From NCBI GenBank assembly GCA_019241085.1, contig JAFAXH010000124.1, positions 1-64,000 of the forward strand: a DNA stretch of 64,000 nt, written 5' to 3'. The notes under the pieces are model-generated. The model was not told where the DNA came from, did no database searches, and saw only the letters and a list, made by a program, of their open reading frames with translations. Positions 8,693 through 16,888 of this stretch are shown here, one piece after another. The number at the start of each line of letters is the position of its first letter. Position 1 is the stretch's first letter. The stretch comes from Verrucomicrobiota bacterium. GTDB lineage: Bacteria > Verrucomicrobiota > Verrucomicrobiia > Chthoniobacterales > SZAS-18. The translations under genes and the position numbers were made by a program.

Positions 8693-9184
8693 ATGAAAAA
8701 CCAACTCCGCACGAGCGCAATGCTCGCACTCCTTGCCGCCGCAGGTCTCGCCCTACCGGCGTTCGCTGACAATACCGCGACGCAGCAGGTGAGCTTTGAG
8801 GTCCAGGCGATCAGCCAGCTGTCCTTCACTGGCAGCCCCTCCCTGGTCATCAGCACCGCAACCGCCGGCAGCGCTCCGGCCTCGGCAACGGCGAATGCCA
8901 CCTACGCGATCACCACGAACGAGACGAGCCGGAAGATCACCGCGTCACTCGATTCCGACATGCCCGCGGGTGTGACCCTCAGCACAAACCTGGCGGCGCC
9001 GAGTGGTGCGACCAGCGCAGGTGCTACCAGCCTTAGCGCTACCGCGCGTGACGTCGTTAGTGGGATCAGCACAGTAAGCCAGAGTGGCCTGAACGTCACC
9101 TACTCTCTCTCCGCCACGGCCGCCGCCGGCGTGGTCCCCGCGGGTTCACGCACGGTGACCTACACCATCACCGCCGGCTCCTAA
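8693..9184 (+). CDS. Small secreted beta-rich protein, possible pilin-like surface subunit
   Basis: 163 residues. I chose the ATG at 8693 because it begins a clear signal peptide (Lys-rich start, hydrophobic LALLAAAGLALPAFA, cleavage after Ala25); the upstream in-frame GTG at 8639 would add 18 hydrophilic residues before it. The mature part is rich in Ala, Thr and Ser and in short strand patterns, with no Cys, and ends in a strand-like VTYTITAGS. Length and composition suit a single beta-sandwich domain such as fimbrial or spore-coat-like subunits. I do not recognise the family. It heads a run with another secreted protein, a PapD-like chaperone candidate and a large barrel protein, so export to the cell surface is the likely fate. 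Confidence 0.7.
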   Translation: MKNQLRTSAMLALLAAAGLALPAFADNTATQQVSFEVQAISQLSFTGSPSLVISTATAGSAPASATANATYAITTNETSRKITASLDSDMPAGVTLSTNLAAPSGATSAGATSLSATARDVVSGISTVSQSGLNVTYSLSATAAAGVVPAGSRTVTYTITAGS

Positions 9185-9274
9185 CCTCAACCACACAATT
9201 TCGTGGGCTGGGAGGGCGGCAGAAGACATTTTGCCGCTCCTCCCTCTCACGGGTATCCGGAGAATTCCCGCGCG

Positions 9275-9868
9275 ATGAATCAAGCAACCTGCCTCTGCAT
9301 TGCCATCTGGGCGCTGCTGTTCCTGGTCGTTGTGGTGCATGCAGTAGCCGAAATCATGGTGAGCCAAAGTTGGCTACTAACAACCAATGCAGCCAACCTC
9401 GTCAGTGGTGCTGGCAGCGATCTCGAGCGCCAATTCGAAAGCGCGGCCGGCAACACCACGCTCAGCGTCACGAACATCCCGTCCAGCGGCACTTGGCGTG
9501 TCTTCGCGCGCCGAGCCGATGGCGTATGGAACGGCAACTTCGCGTTCTACGTGCGACGCACGTCCAGCGGGAGCGGTTCCGGCACAATCGCCGGTGGCGA
9601 TTCTTACGTGGAGGTGACCAATACCGACACTGAGTTCTTCAGCGGCACGGCCGACCGCAACACCATCGCAATCCAGTCCAAGCTGTCCGGGGTCTCCAAG
9701 AACCTCGCGCCCAATACCTACACTACGGCGGTCATTTTCACTGTCGTGCCCGACTCACTCTCTCTTTCAACAGCCCATGAAAGCATTGCTAAAATCCCTG
9801 CTGCTGGTGCTCAGCCTCAGCGCACTTTCACCGAGCATCTCATTCGCCAGCGTCCACGTCGTCGGTAA
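9275..9868 (+). CDS. Second small secreted beta-rich protein of the surface locus
   Basis: 197 residues. The ATG at 9275 starts a hydrophobic leader (about residues 6-24, ending near VHAVAE). An in-frame start at 9203 would put 24 polar residues before it and is less likely. The mature part has strand-rich segments (TTLSVTNIPSSGTWRVFAR, DSYVEVTNTDTEFF) and, like the protein before it, ends in a TYTTAVIFTVV strand at about residue 163. The reading frame then runs on through a basic tail that overlaps the first 92 bases of the next gene, an unusually long overlap. Either the tail is real, or a frameshift has removed a stop near 9760. No named family recognised. Confidence 0.6.
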   Translation: MNQATCLCIAIWALLFLVVVVHAVAEIMVSQSWLLTTNAANLVSGAGSDLERQFESAAGNTTLSVTNIPSSGTWRVFARRADGVWNGNFAFYVRRTSSGSGSGTIAGGDSYVEVTNTDTEFFSGTADRNTIAIQSKLSGVSKNLAPNTYTTAVIFTVVPDSLSLSTAHESIAKIPAAGAQPQRTFTEHLIRQRPRRR

Positions 9869-10592
9869 TCTCGCCCGCAGCAAAACTGCCAAGCCTGGTG
9901 AGACCTTTGACGGCGTCATTCTCCTGAAAAACACGGGCGCCAAATCGGCCGACGTGCACATCCGGCAGACAGACTACCAATGCTACGCGGATGGTCGAAC
10001 TCTGTATGGAGATCCCGGCACTTCGGCACGCTCAAACGCAAAATGGATCTCGGTCACACCCAGCCATGTCACCGTGCCAGGTAATGAGATGGTGTCCGTG
10101 AACTACAAGGTCAGAGTGCCCAGCGACGCCAAGCTCGTCGGCACTTACTGGAGCTTGATCATGGTCGAGCCGGCCGCCGCGCCTGCGCCCGAAGTCAAGG
10201 GCGGCAAGGACGAAATTGCCGTTGGCGTGCAGACCGTGACCCGCTTCGGCGTGCAGATCATCACCGAGATCGGCACCACCGGCAATTGCGCGTTGAAGGT
10301 CGCCGACAAGGCCCTAGTGAACGACAACGGTAAACGCGCTCTCAAGCTCGACTTCGAGAATACCGGCGAGCGCGACATGGTCCCCAACGTGTCCATCGAA
10401 CTCTACGGTCAGAACGGACTTTCGATTGGCAAGTTCGATGCCGGACGCGGGCGGATTTTCCCCGGTGGTTCAGTTCGTTACCACGCCGACCTTTCAGCTA
10501 TTCCAATTGGCAAATACGTCGCCATGGTGATCGCTGACACTGGCGACGATCACGTGATGGGGGCTCAATATGAGCTTGAAATCACTAATTGA
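9777..10592 (+). CDS. Periplasmic chaperone-like protein (PapD/CARDB-type Ig folds)
   Basis: 271 residues with a signal peptide (MKALLKSLLLVLSLSALSPSISFA, given here as positions 1-24). The mature protein opens with a strand/turn pattern of an Ig-like domain (PGETFDGVILLKNTG), has a central VSVNYKVRVPSD strand, and a second beta domain with LKLDFENTGERDM and a C-terminal YVAMVIADTGDDH. Two tandem Ig-like domains after a leader, between small secreted proteins and a large outer-membrane barrel, fit a pilus-type chaperone, although the classical PapD Arg/Lys pair cannot be assigned with confidence. It overlaps the upstream gene by 92 bases and the downstream barrel gene by 23 bases, which implies tight co-translation. 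Function is inferred from architecture and context. Confidence 0.65.
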   Translation: MKALLKSLLLVLSLSALSPSISFASVHVVGNLARSKTAKPGETFDGVILLKNTGAKSADVHIRQTDYQCYADGRTLYGDPGTSARSNAKWISVTPSHVTVPGNEMVSVNYKVRVPSDAKLVGTYWSLIMVEPAAAPAPEVKGGKDEIAVGVQTVTRFGVQIITEIGTTGNCALKVADKALVNDNGKRALKLDFENTGERDMVPNVSIELYGQNGLSIGKFDAGRGRIFPGGSVRYHADLSAIPIGKYVAMVIADTGDDHVMGAQYELEITN

Positions 10593-13383
10593 TCGTCGAT
10601 GTCTGCTGCTCGGTGCTTTCCTCGTTCAACTGCTACTACAACTGTATATCCCAGACCTCGCGACTGCGAAGAGCGACGGCGTCGAGATTCGAGCAGCGGC
10701 GGCCAAGCTCACCGAAACGGAGCCGGGAAAAATAATCACGGCGAGCTTCGTAGTCGCCAACCATACCAGCCAGGATGAAGAGTTGACCGAACAGTTGACC
10801 CTGCCAACGGGCTGGCAAAAACTCGCGCCGCCCGATCTGCCGTTCACCGTGCAAGCGGGGTCGCAATCGGTGCGAATCGTCGCGGTCGCAATCCCTGCGT
10901 TAGCACCCTCTGGTCGCTTTGATGTCAAGTATGCGGTTTATGGGCAGCCTGATCGAAGCTTAGGCGATACTGTCAGTTTTTCGGCCGTCGTCCTGCCGGT
11001 GTCGAAACTTGAACTTACGGTGGAGGAGACGCCGGACATGGTGATTGCCGGCGAGCCATACATCGTCCGGCTGCGGCTGGTAAACCATGGCAACGCGAAG
11101 CTCAGCATTCATACCGCTACGAAAAGCACACCGAACTTTCCGGTGAAGACGGATGGCACCGAACTGGCGCTGGAGCCCGGCGGCTCGCGTGACATCACTC
11201 TCAAGGTCGCGACGGATGGAGGTCTCGCCGAAAAAGTTGCCCACGTGCTCAGTATAGAGTCTGCGGCGGCAGCCAGCGGTGGCCAAGCCGTTTCAGCCAA
11301 GCAGACCGTCGTCACGAACATCATTCCCAGAATCTCCGGCAATCAGGATCCATACGTCCGCGCTCCGATCACGTATCGACATTATTTTACCCAGCAGACC
11401 GGCCGGAAGGGCACGATGCAGGCCGAGTTGTCAGGTGGGGGCGCGCTCAACGAAGAAGGCACGCGCAGCTTCGAGTTCCTCTTCCGCGGCCCAGATGCGC
11501 AGCAGACGAGTAACAGCTTTGAGCTGCGCGACGAATATCGGGTCAGCTACTTCGGCGAAGATTTCGATATTCACCTCGGCGACCGCACTTACACGCTATC
11601 ACCGTTGACAGAACGCTACGGCTATGGGCGCGGCGCAGAAATGGATTATCATTCCGACGCATTCGGAGCGGGCGCCTACTACATGCAGAGCCGGTGGCGT
11701 GCGTCGAACCCCCGCGAAATCGGCTCCTATGTAAAGTATGACTTCGGCAGATCATTCGAGCTAAAACTAAATTTCCTACGTAAGTGGGATGCGGAAACTC
11801 TGCGTCCGTTCGAGGCGATCTCGCAAAACCTGTGGACTTTGGAGTCACACTATAAACCGGGTAAGTGGCTCGATCTCGCCTTGGAGGGCGGCTTTAGCCA
11901 GAGCGACCATGGCAACGGCTTGAATCCGGCTTGGCGTATCGAGGCACGCGGCGAGTTACCTCACCAAGTTTATTACTCACTCGAAGCGACGCACGCTGCA
12001 CCGAGTTTCTTCGGGGCGGTCCATGATTCGGACGCAACGCGTGCGACGCTAACCTTTCCAATTTTCCAAAAGCTGAGCGGAAACTTGGCCTACGACGACT
12101 ACACCACTATCGCCGCCTTGAATCCGATCGAGAGCACGGTGCTTCCACATGAGAACTCCTGGCGCGGTGGCCTGCGCTACAGGTTTTCGACGATAACGGA
12201 CGCTTCAGCCGAATACCGGTATATCCACCGCGAGGACGTGCTGCTGCCCGCCGCTTTTGATTTCACCGAAAACTCGGTGAGACTCGGGCTGAGGCACAAT
12301 TTCGGGAAGTTCGCACTGCAAAATTTTCTCGATATCGGCGAAATCCGCGACATGCTCCGTGGCAACGAGGATCGCTTTTTCGAGCGCTACAGCGTTTTCT
12401 TGAACTATCGAACTAGTGCAAACTATACCTACTCGCTCTTTGGCAGCTATGGCCCGAGCCCTTACATCGGGGAAACTGGCAACAACTGGAGCTTTGGAGC
12501 TACTGGTAGCTGGAAGGTTCGCGAAAGCATGGGGGTTAATGTGCAGTATTCACGCAATGGTTATGACTCCCTCAGCGGCCGAACTCAAGACAGCCTCCAA
12601 GCCTCGCTGAACTATACTTTCGCTAATCGTCAGAGTTTTTCGATGGCGACACGGTGGTCGCACACGAACGGGCAAAAGGAACCCGAGGCGGCAGTGCTCG
12701 TCAGCTACACGGTGCCGCTCTCCTTGCCGGTAGGTCGAAAGACCAGCACCGGAGCAATCAAAGGCCAGGTCTTTGAGCCGAGCGGGCTCGCTGCGATGCC
12801 AATCCCGCGCGCGGTGGTTTTCGCCAACGACACGGCGGCGGTCTCGGACGAAAACGGCGATTTTGTTTTCCCCTCATTGAAACCGGGGATTTATACGTTG
12901 CGGCTTGACCAACGCTCCATTGGCACGGAGCGGATCGCTCTCCAGGAGTTTCCTCAAACGATTGAAGTGAAACGCGACTCAGCCGGCCGGCTCAGCATCG
13001 GCGTGGTGAATGCCTGCGCGATTTCCGTCAGGGTAGTCATCTTCGCTCCGCCAGCCGCGAACCGCCTCTCGGACATTCACCCGAGCGAACCTCAGCCGCC
13101 CATGAAGGAAGTGGGTGGGCTTGCTGCGGCCGTGGTGGAGATTAGTAACGGTCGCCAAATCATCCGCCAGGAAACTGACAGCGACGGGAACGCCGCTTTC
13201 AACCATCTTCAACCGGGCAAGTGGGCGCTGAAAGTCCGTGCGGACGAGCTCCCGCCAAATACTGTGCTGGAGCAACCCGAGACCCAGCTTATGCTTGAGC
13301 CTGCACAAACCCAGAGCGTGACCGTTCGGCTGTTATCGCGCCGCCGCACGGTAACTTTCATCGACGAGGGCACGATTCGGTAG
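10570..13383 (+). CDS. Large outer-membrane barrel protein, usher-like, with Ig and regulatory-like domains
   Basis: 937 residues. Residues 1-34 form a leader with a hydrophobic core. About 35-250 are two CARDB/NEW3-like Ig domains. About 265-710 is a long series of amphipathic strands alternating with Tyr/Arg/Asp turns (for example YFGEDFDIHLGDRTYTLSP and RSFELKLNFLRKW), as in outer-membrane beta barrels. About 725-810 is a carboxypeptidase-regulatory-like/SdrD-B fold (GQVFEPSGLAAMPIPRAVV, DENGDFVFPSLKPGIY), and about 835-930 is a second such domain (DSDGNAAFNHLQPGKW). Barrel, plug-like Ig domains and C-terminal beta domains recall fimbrial ushers, yet the size and order differ from the PapC family. 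With a chaperone candidate and two secreted proteins just upstream, an export pore for surface subunits is the best guess. It starts 23 bases inside the previous gene. Confidence 0.65.
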   Translation: MSLKSLIDRRCLLLGAFLVQLLLQLYIPDLATAKSDGVEIRAAAAKLTETEPGKIITASFVVANHTSQDEELTEQLTLPTGWQKLAPPDLPFTVQAGSQSVRIVAVAIPALAPSGRFDVKYAVYGQPDRSLGDTVSFSAVVLPVSKLELTVEETPDMVIAGEPYIVRLRLVNHGNAKLSIHTATKSTPNFPVKTDGTELALEPGGSRDITLKVATDGGLAEKVAHVLSIESAAAASGGQAVSAKQTVVTNIIPRISGNQDPYVRAPITYRHYFTQQTGRKGTMQAELSGGGALNEEGTRSFEFLFRGPDAQQTSNSFELRDEYRVSYFGEDFDIHLGDRTYTLSPLTERYGYGRGAEMDYHSDAFGAGAYYMQSRWRASNPREIGSYVKYDFGRSFELKLNFLRKWDAETLRPFEAISQNLWTLESHYKPGKWLDLALEGGFSQSDHGNGLNPAWRIEARGELPHQVYYSLEATHAAPSFFGAVHDSDATRATLTFPIFQKLSGNLAYDDYTTIAALNPIESTVLPHENSWRGGLRYRFSTITDASAEYRYIHREDVLLPAAFDFTENSVRLGLRHNFGKFALQNFLDIGEIRDMLRGNEDRFFERYSVFLNYRTSANYTYSLFGSYGPSPYIGETGNNWSFGATGSWKVRESMGVNVQYSRNGYDSLSGRTQDSLQASLNYTFANRQSFSMATRWSHTNGQKEPEAAVLVSYTVPLSLPVGRKTSTGAIKGQVFEPSGLAAMPIPRAVVFANDTAAVSDENGDFVFPSLKPGIYTLRLDQRSIGTERIALQEFPQTIEVKRDSAGRLSIGVVNACAISVRVVIFAPPAANRLSDIHPSEPQPPMKEVGGLAAAVVEISNGRQIIRQETDSDGNAAFNHLQPGKWALKVRADELPPNTVLEQPETQLMLEPAQTQSVTVRLLSRRRTVTFIDEGTIR

Positions 13384-13404
13384 CGCAGTAGTCAAAAAAT
13401 GCGA

Positions 13405-13419
13405 TGCATGATTCATGCA
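13405..13419. repeat. Perfect 7-bp palindrome after the barrel gene
   Basis: TGCATGA and TCATGCA face each other around one T, 22 bases after the barrel gene stop. It is AT-rich and has no following T run, so it is not a typical terminator. It could be a protein-binding site or a residue of an insertion. Confidence 0.4.
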
Positions 13420-13432
13420 GAAGGAGAACTGT

Positions 13433-13504
13433 GAATTCACAAACCAAGTGCCCCGGCGCTTCGGCCCAACTGCCCTCGGTCGGTTGCATTTAGTTTGTGA
13501 ATTC
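13433..13504. repeat. 72-bp segment bounded by perfect 12-bp inverted repeats
   Basis: GAATTCACAAAC (13433-13444) and GTTTGTGAATTC (13493-13504) are exact inverted copies separated by 48 bases. The flanks show no clear target-site duplication. It may be a miniature element, a large hairpin ending the 8693 operon, or a relic of the integrated element whose recombinase remnant follows. Confidence 0.5.
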
Positions 13505-13635
13505 GCAGCGATTCGTGGCGCTACCCGACAAACTGACGCAAGCCATCCGAGGAAAATAATGTTCAACTGGGACGGAAAAAGCTTGCCCCGTAGCCTTGCC
13601 ATTGGCAGCGATCAATCAACTTCAGTGTTGATGAG

Positions 13636-13838
13636 TCAGCACTGCCAGGCAATCAGCTTGTCCGCCACCGCCCACGCGAATGCCGCGCGGATGAACTCAA
13701 GATGGAAATCGCCGAGCTTGCGCCGGGCTTCCGCCCGGTCTCTGGTTCGCAGGCTGCGCATCACCTCCTTGCCGTTGACTTCAGCCGTGCGTAATATTCC
13801 CCGGTCGGCTGATACCGATAAAGGCGCTCTGCTACTCG
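13636..13838 (-). pseudogene. Tyrosine-recombinase (integrase) N-terminal remnant
   Basis: Read on the minus strand, one frame gives RLYRYQPTGEYYARLK and the next frame continues VNGKEVMRSLRTRDRAEAR, followed by FAWAVADKLIAW before a stop at 13636. Joined, this matches the arm-binding start of phage-type tyrosine recombinases (a YYAR-x-VNGK-x-RSLRT pattern), then part of the SAM-like core-binding domain. At least one frameshift (near 13786), an in-frame stop upstream (13839-13841) and a large internal and C-terminal loss show decay; no catalytic domain is left. It lies about 95 bases before tRNA-Val, the classic place for an integrase. Family recognition rests on motifs read by eye. Confidence 0.65.
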
Positions 13839-13931
13839 CTAAAAACCTGCTATCATACGTGCTGTTCGAATAGCCGTAGAAAACAGTCGTGGGAAAATCG
13901 TGTTGTATAAGCGCCTCATTATAAGGAATTC

Positions 13932-14003
13932 GGGCGGTTAGCTCAGTGGTAGAGCGTCTCGTTTACACCGAGAGGGTCGGGGGTTCGAAACCCTCACCGC
14001 CCA
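13932..14003 (+). tRNA. tRNA-Val (anticodon TAC)
   Basis: A complete cloverleaf. The acceptor stem GGGCGGT pairs with ACCGCCC, the discriminator base is A (14003), the D-arm reads GCTCAGTGGTAGAGC, the anticodon stem TCTCG/CGAGA holds loop TTTACAC with anticodon TAC, and the T-arm GGGGGTTCGAAACCCTC has the usual TTCGA. No CCA is encoded. TATAAG at 13920-13925 is a possible -10 element just upstream. Confidence 0.97.
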
Positions 14004-14063
14004 GTGTCCTCCTTGGACAAAGCAGCGACTGGAAAATGCTCGGAAAACGTGTATCTTTTTCAC

Positions 14064-14660
14064 ATGAGCAAACTTCGTTTTTTAGGGGTCGCAGCAGCGC
14101 TCTCGCTGCTCGCTTTACCGGCGGTGACGCACGCTCAACAATTCCGCAATAATGGCGGCGGGCGGAGCGGGCGGTTTACGCCTTCGCCGGGGAATGTCCA
14201 ACGTCAGGTGCCTTCGCTCGCGGGCGGCGGTGGTCGTTACTACGGCGGGCATTACGGTGGCTATCGTTATTATCATCACGGCTGCTATTATTATGGCGGG
14301 CCGTTTTTCTACGGCGGATTGTTCGGCTATCCATATTACTATGGACCGGGCTATGGCGTGGCTTATTCCTATCCTTATGGCGGAGGTTATTACTATGACG
14401 ACGGCATCCCGACTGGCCGGATTGTGGATGAATCCTCCCGTGGCCGGAACAACGGCGGCGGTGGCTACGAGCCTGGCTCCCTGGCTGCGGAGGTGCAGCG
14501 TGAGTTGAAGGAGCGCGGGTTTTACCACGGCGCCATCGACGGCCAGTTCGGCAGTGCCAGCAGTGAGGCGTTACGGCGTTTCCAGCGCTCCAAAGATTTG
14601 CCCGTCACCGGCCGGCTGGACGAGCGGACGCTCAAGGCGCTGGACTTCGAGCGGCGTTAA
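14064..14660 (+). CDS. Secreted Gly/Tyr-rich protein with C-terminal peptidoglycan-binding domain
   Basis: 198 residues. The ATG at 14064 begins a signal peptide (MSKLRFLGVAAALSLLALP, cleavage near THA-QQF). The middle (about 40-120) is a low-complexity stretch of Gly and Tyr with some His, as in surface or outer-membrane-linked proteins. The end (about 140-198) is a PG_binding_1 domain: VQRELKERGFYHGAIDGQFG, then EALRRFQRSKDLPVTGRLDE, a three-helix repeat that binds peptidoglycan stems. It probably anchors to the cell wall; the role of the Gly/Tyr region is unknown. It stands alone between tRNA-Val and the convergent DUF2126 gene. Confidence 0.85.
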   Translation: MSKLRFLGVAAALSLLALPAVTHAQQFRNNGGGRSGRFTPSPGNVQRQVPSLAGGGGRYYGGHYGGYRYYHHGCYYYGGPFFYGGLFGYPYYYGPGYGVAYSYPYGGGYYYDDGIPTGRIVDESSRGRNNGGGGYEPGSLAAEVQRELKERGFYHGAIDGQFGSASSEALRRFQRSKDLPVTGRLDERTLKALDFERR

Positions 14661-14677
14661 GACGGCAGCGATTTGCG

Positions 14678-16867
14678 CTAGGCTCGCTTGCGGGTGAGGC
14701 GCAGGTCGTAGGTCAAATGAGTGGGGTTGGCCTTCAGGCACGGCTCTGCGGGAGCGAGCGCGTGTGCTAGCGTGGACACGCGCTCGAACTGTTTTCGACC
14801 AGCGGCGAGTTGGAAAATAATGCGCGGCGCGCTTTGCTTTCCCGTGCTGCCCATGAGCGCCACTTCCAAGGGTAAATGCGGCGCGATGCCCGGGTGTAAT
14901 GACGGATAAAGCGCGGTGCGGCGATAGCGCAAGCCGCAGAAGAATTCACCGGGGCGTTTGCCAGCCGTTTCGAGGCGCAGCTCGCGGCCATTGACGAAGA
15001 TGCGCGGCGGTTTCGCGTTGGCAGCGCGAGGGTTGTTGGAATTGTTGCCAAACCAAGCGAACTCCAGCCGTTCCAGCGAGGTGTCCACAAATCGGCTGGT
15101 CGCGCCGCCTTCCGCGGGCGTTTCTGCCAGCAGCGGCCAGCCTTCGCAGCCGCGGCGGATTTCCAGCACGCCGTCGAATTCCTTTTCCGACAATTCGGCG
15201 CGCAAGAGCCGCGGGAAACGCCAGGCCCAGATCGCGCGAAAGCCTTCCGACGGAATGCGCAAGCCGCCGCGCGCCAGCTTGCCGAGCACGGCTTCCAAGT
15301 CGGCCCAGAGCGGCGTCGGCAGGAAAAACGCGTCGTGCAGCCGGCGGCCGTGGATGACCAGCGCGGCGGGCGAGGAATGTTCCAGGGTGAAAGCGGCGAT
15401 GGCCTGCCAGAGCAGTGCGACCAAGGCCATCCAATCCGCACGCGGCAAGCTCTCGATGGCGCGAAATTCGATCAGCCCTGCTGTCGCGCCGGACGGGCCG
15501 CCGGGATGCCAGAATTTGTCGAATGAAATCTCGCTGCGATGCGTGTTGCCGGAGACATCGACGTGCAGATGGCGCAAGGTTTCGCCGATAATGACCCGGT
15601 GATCCCAGCCATCGGCAGTCGGCGCCGGCAGCGACGCAAGATGACGATACGCGAAGTCGAGGTCGAACATGTCCCGCGCGCTCTCATCGGGTCGTGGCGC
15701 TTGCGAGCTGGCGCCGACATAATGCCCGGTGAAAAAATACGCGAGACAGGGATGAGCTTGGAAAAATCGCAGGAGCGAGGCGACCCAGGCGGGCCGGGAA
15801 AAAAAGGGATTTTCGTCCGTGCTCGGTCCGCCGAAAAGCAGATGGTTGCCGCCGCCCGTGCCAGCCTGCGCGGGCGGCTCATCGCTGGCGGCGTCAGCAG
15901 GGATTTCCTTGAAGGAACGCAGCCCGGCTTTGGCGCCGGCGCGTTCGAGCTGAATCAGCCAACGCGCATAGTCGGTCCAGGTCTCGCAGGGTGGCAAGTT
16001 GACCTCCAGCACGCCGGGGTCAGCCGTCAATCCGAGCCGGCACCAGCGGCCGGTGTCGTCCGCCGGCACGTAGCCTTCCAGGCGAAACTCCGTGATGTCG
16101 CAGCGTTGCAGGGCCGCCACGCAAATGTCGAGCAACTCGCTCCACGGCGTCGCCAGCAGCGGCGGCAGAAAAAGGTGAATCGCGCCGTCGGCGGTGCGTT
16201 CCAGCGTGAGCGCGCGGCGCAACGCGTCCGGCGGCAGCAAACCGAGCGGCAGGCGCAAGCCGGCGGGGCCCTCGGCGGGAATGAGCGGCAGGCTGGCGCG
16301 CGCGGGACCGGGGATGCGCCAGCGACCGGTGCGCCAGCGGCCAGTGTCAATGTCGTAGTCGATGGGCAGCACGCGCGCCGTCGCGACGCGGGCGCCTTGC
16401 TCGCGTGCCTGGAGCCATGCGCGCGGTGACAGGCGCAAGGCGCGGGCGAGCGTTCGCGCGAGTGCGTCGAGCGCCTTGAGGCCGCTGGCAGATTGGGTGG
16501 GATTTTTTTCCGCGCGCGCCGGCAGGATCGGCCGGCCGTTGCGGTTCCACAGGAGATTGACCACCCAGCGCGGATTTACCTCGCCGGGATACGATTTTCC
16601 TGGAGAAAAAATCGTGACCGCGCCCGGCAATTCGTCCGCCACGAGCGCTTTCGCGAGCGCGTAGGCATAGCGCAATTTGGTCGGGCCGACGGCGACGAAT
16701 TGCCATTCCGCGCCTTCGGGTTTTTCCGGCACATATGTCGGCTCGCCGCCCAGCGTCAGCTTCACACCGGCGGCACGCAGACGGGCCTCGATCCGCGCGG
16801 CGACGCGTTGCACGGCGGGAGTCAGGTATTCCGAATCAACGACGGCGGGTGCGGGCGATGGTTTCAC
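14678..16867 (-). CDS. DUF2126 protein (partner of transglutaminase-like proteases)
   Basis: 729 residues. Family hallmarks near the start are LGGEPTYVPEKPEGAEW, GPTKLRYAYALA and SPGKSYPGE, then a long central part and, later, HLHVDVSGNTHRSEISFDKF and LIEFRAIESLPRADW. In many proteobacteria this region is the C-terminal half of one protein of about 1100 residues with an N-terminal transglutaminase domain; here the transglutaminase is a separate gene ending 21 bases upstream. DUF2126 sits in conserved clusters with transglutaminase, circularly permuted ATP-grasp and Alpha-E genes, predicted to make and cleave a peptide or amide-linked modification. The substrate is unknown. It is the last gene of the minus-strand cluster that begins at 22237. 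Confidence 0.88.
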   Translation of the reverse strand: MKPSPAPAVVDSEYLTPAVQRVAARIEARLRAAGVKLTLGGEPTYVPEKPEGAEWQFVAVGPTKLRYAYALAKALVADELPGAVTIFSPGKSYPGEVNPRWVVNLLWNRNGRPILPARAEKNPTQSASGLKALDALARTLARALRLSPRAWLQAREQGARVATARVLPIDYDIDTGRWRTGRWRIPGPARASLPLIPAEGPAGLRLPLGLLPPDALRRALTLERTADGAIHLFLPPLLATPWSELLDICVAALQRCDITEFRLEGYVPADDTGRWCRLGLTADPGVLEVNLPPCETWTDYARWLIQLERAGAKAGLRSFKEIPADAASDEPPAQAGTGGGNHLLFGGPSTDENPFFSRPAWVASLLRFFQAHPCLAYFFTGHYVGASSQAPRPDESARDMFDLDFAYRHLASLPAPTADGWDHRVIIGETLRHLHVDVSGNTHRSEISFDKFWHPGGPSGATAGLIEFRAIESLPRADWMALVALLWQAIAAFTLEHSSPAALVIHGRRLHDAFFLPTPLWADLEAVLGKLARGGLRIPSEGFRAIWAWRFPRLLRAELSEKEFDGVLEIRRGCEGWPLLAETPAEGGATSRFVDTSLERLEFAWFGNNSNNPRAANAKPPRIFVNGRELRLETAGKRPGEFFCGLRYRRTALYPSLHPGIAPHLPLEVALMGSTGKQSAPRIIFQLAAGRKQFERVSTLAHALAPAEPCLKANPTHLTYDLRLTRKRA

Positions 16868-16888
16868 TGGGGAGGGGGACTGATCCGT

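Noticed and set aside
13415-13873. 152-codon plus-strand frame
   Set aside because: It covers the inverted repeat and the integrase remnant on the other strand; the codons show no family pattern.
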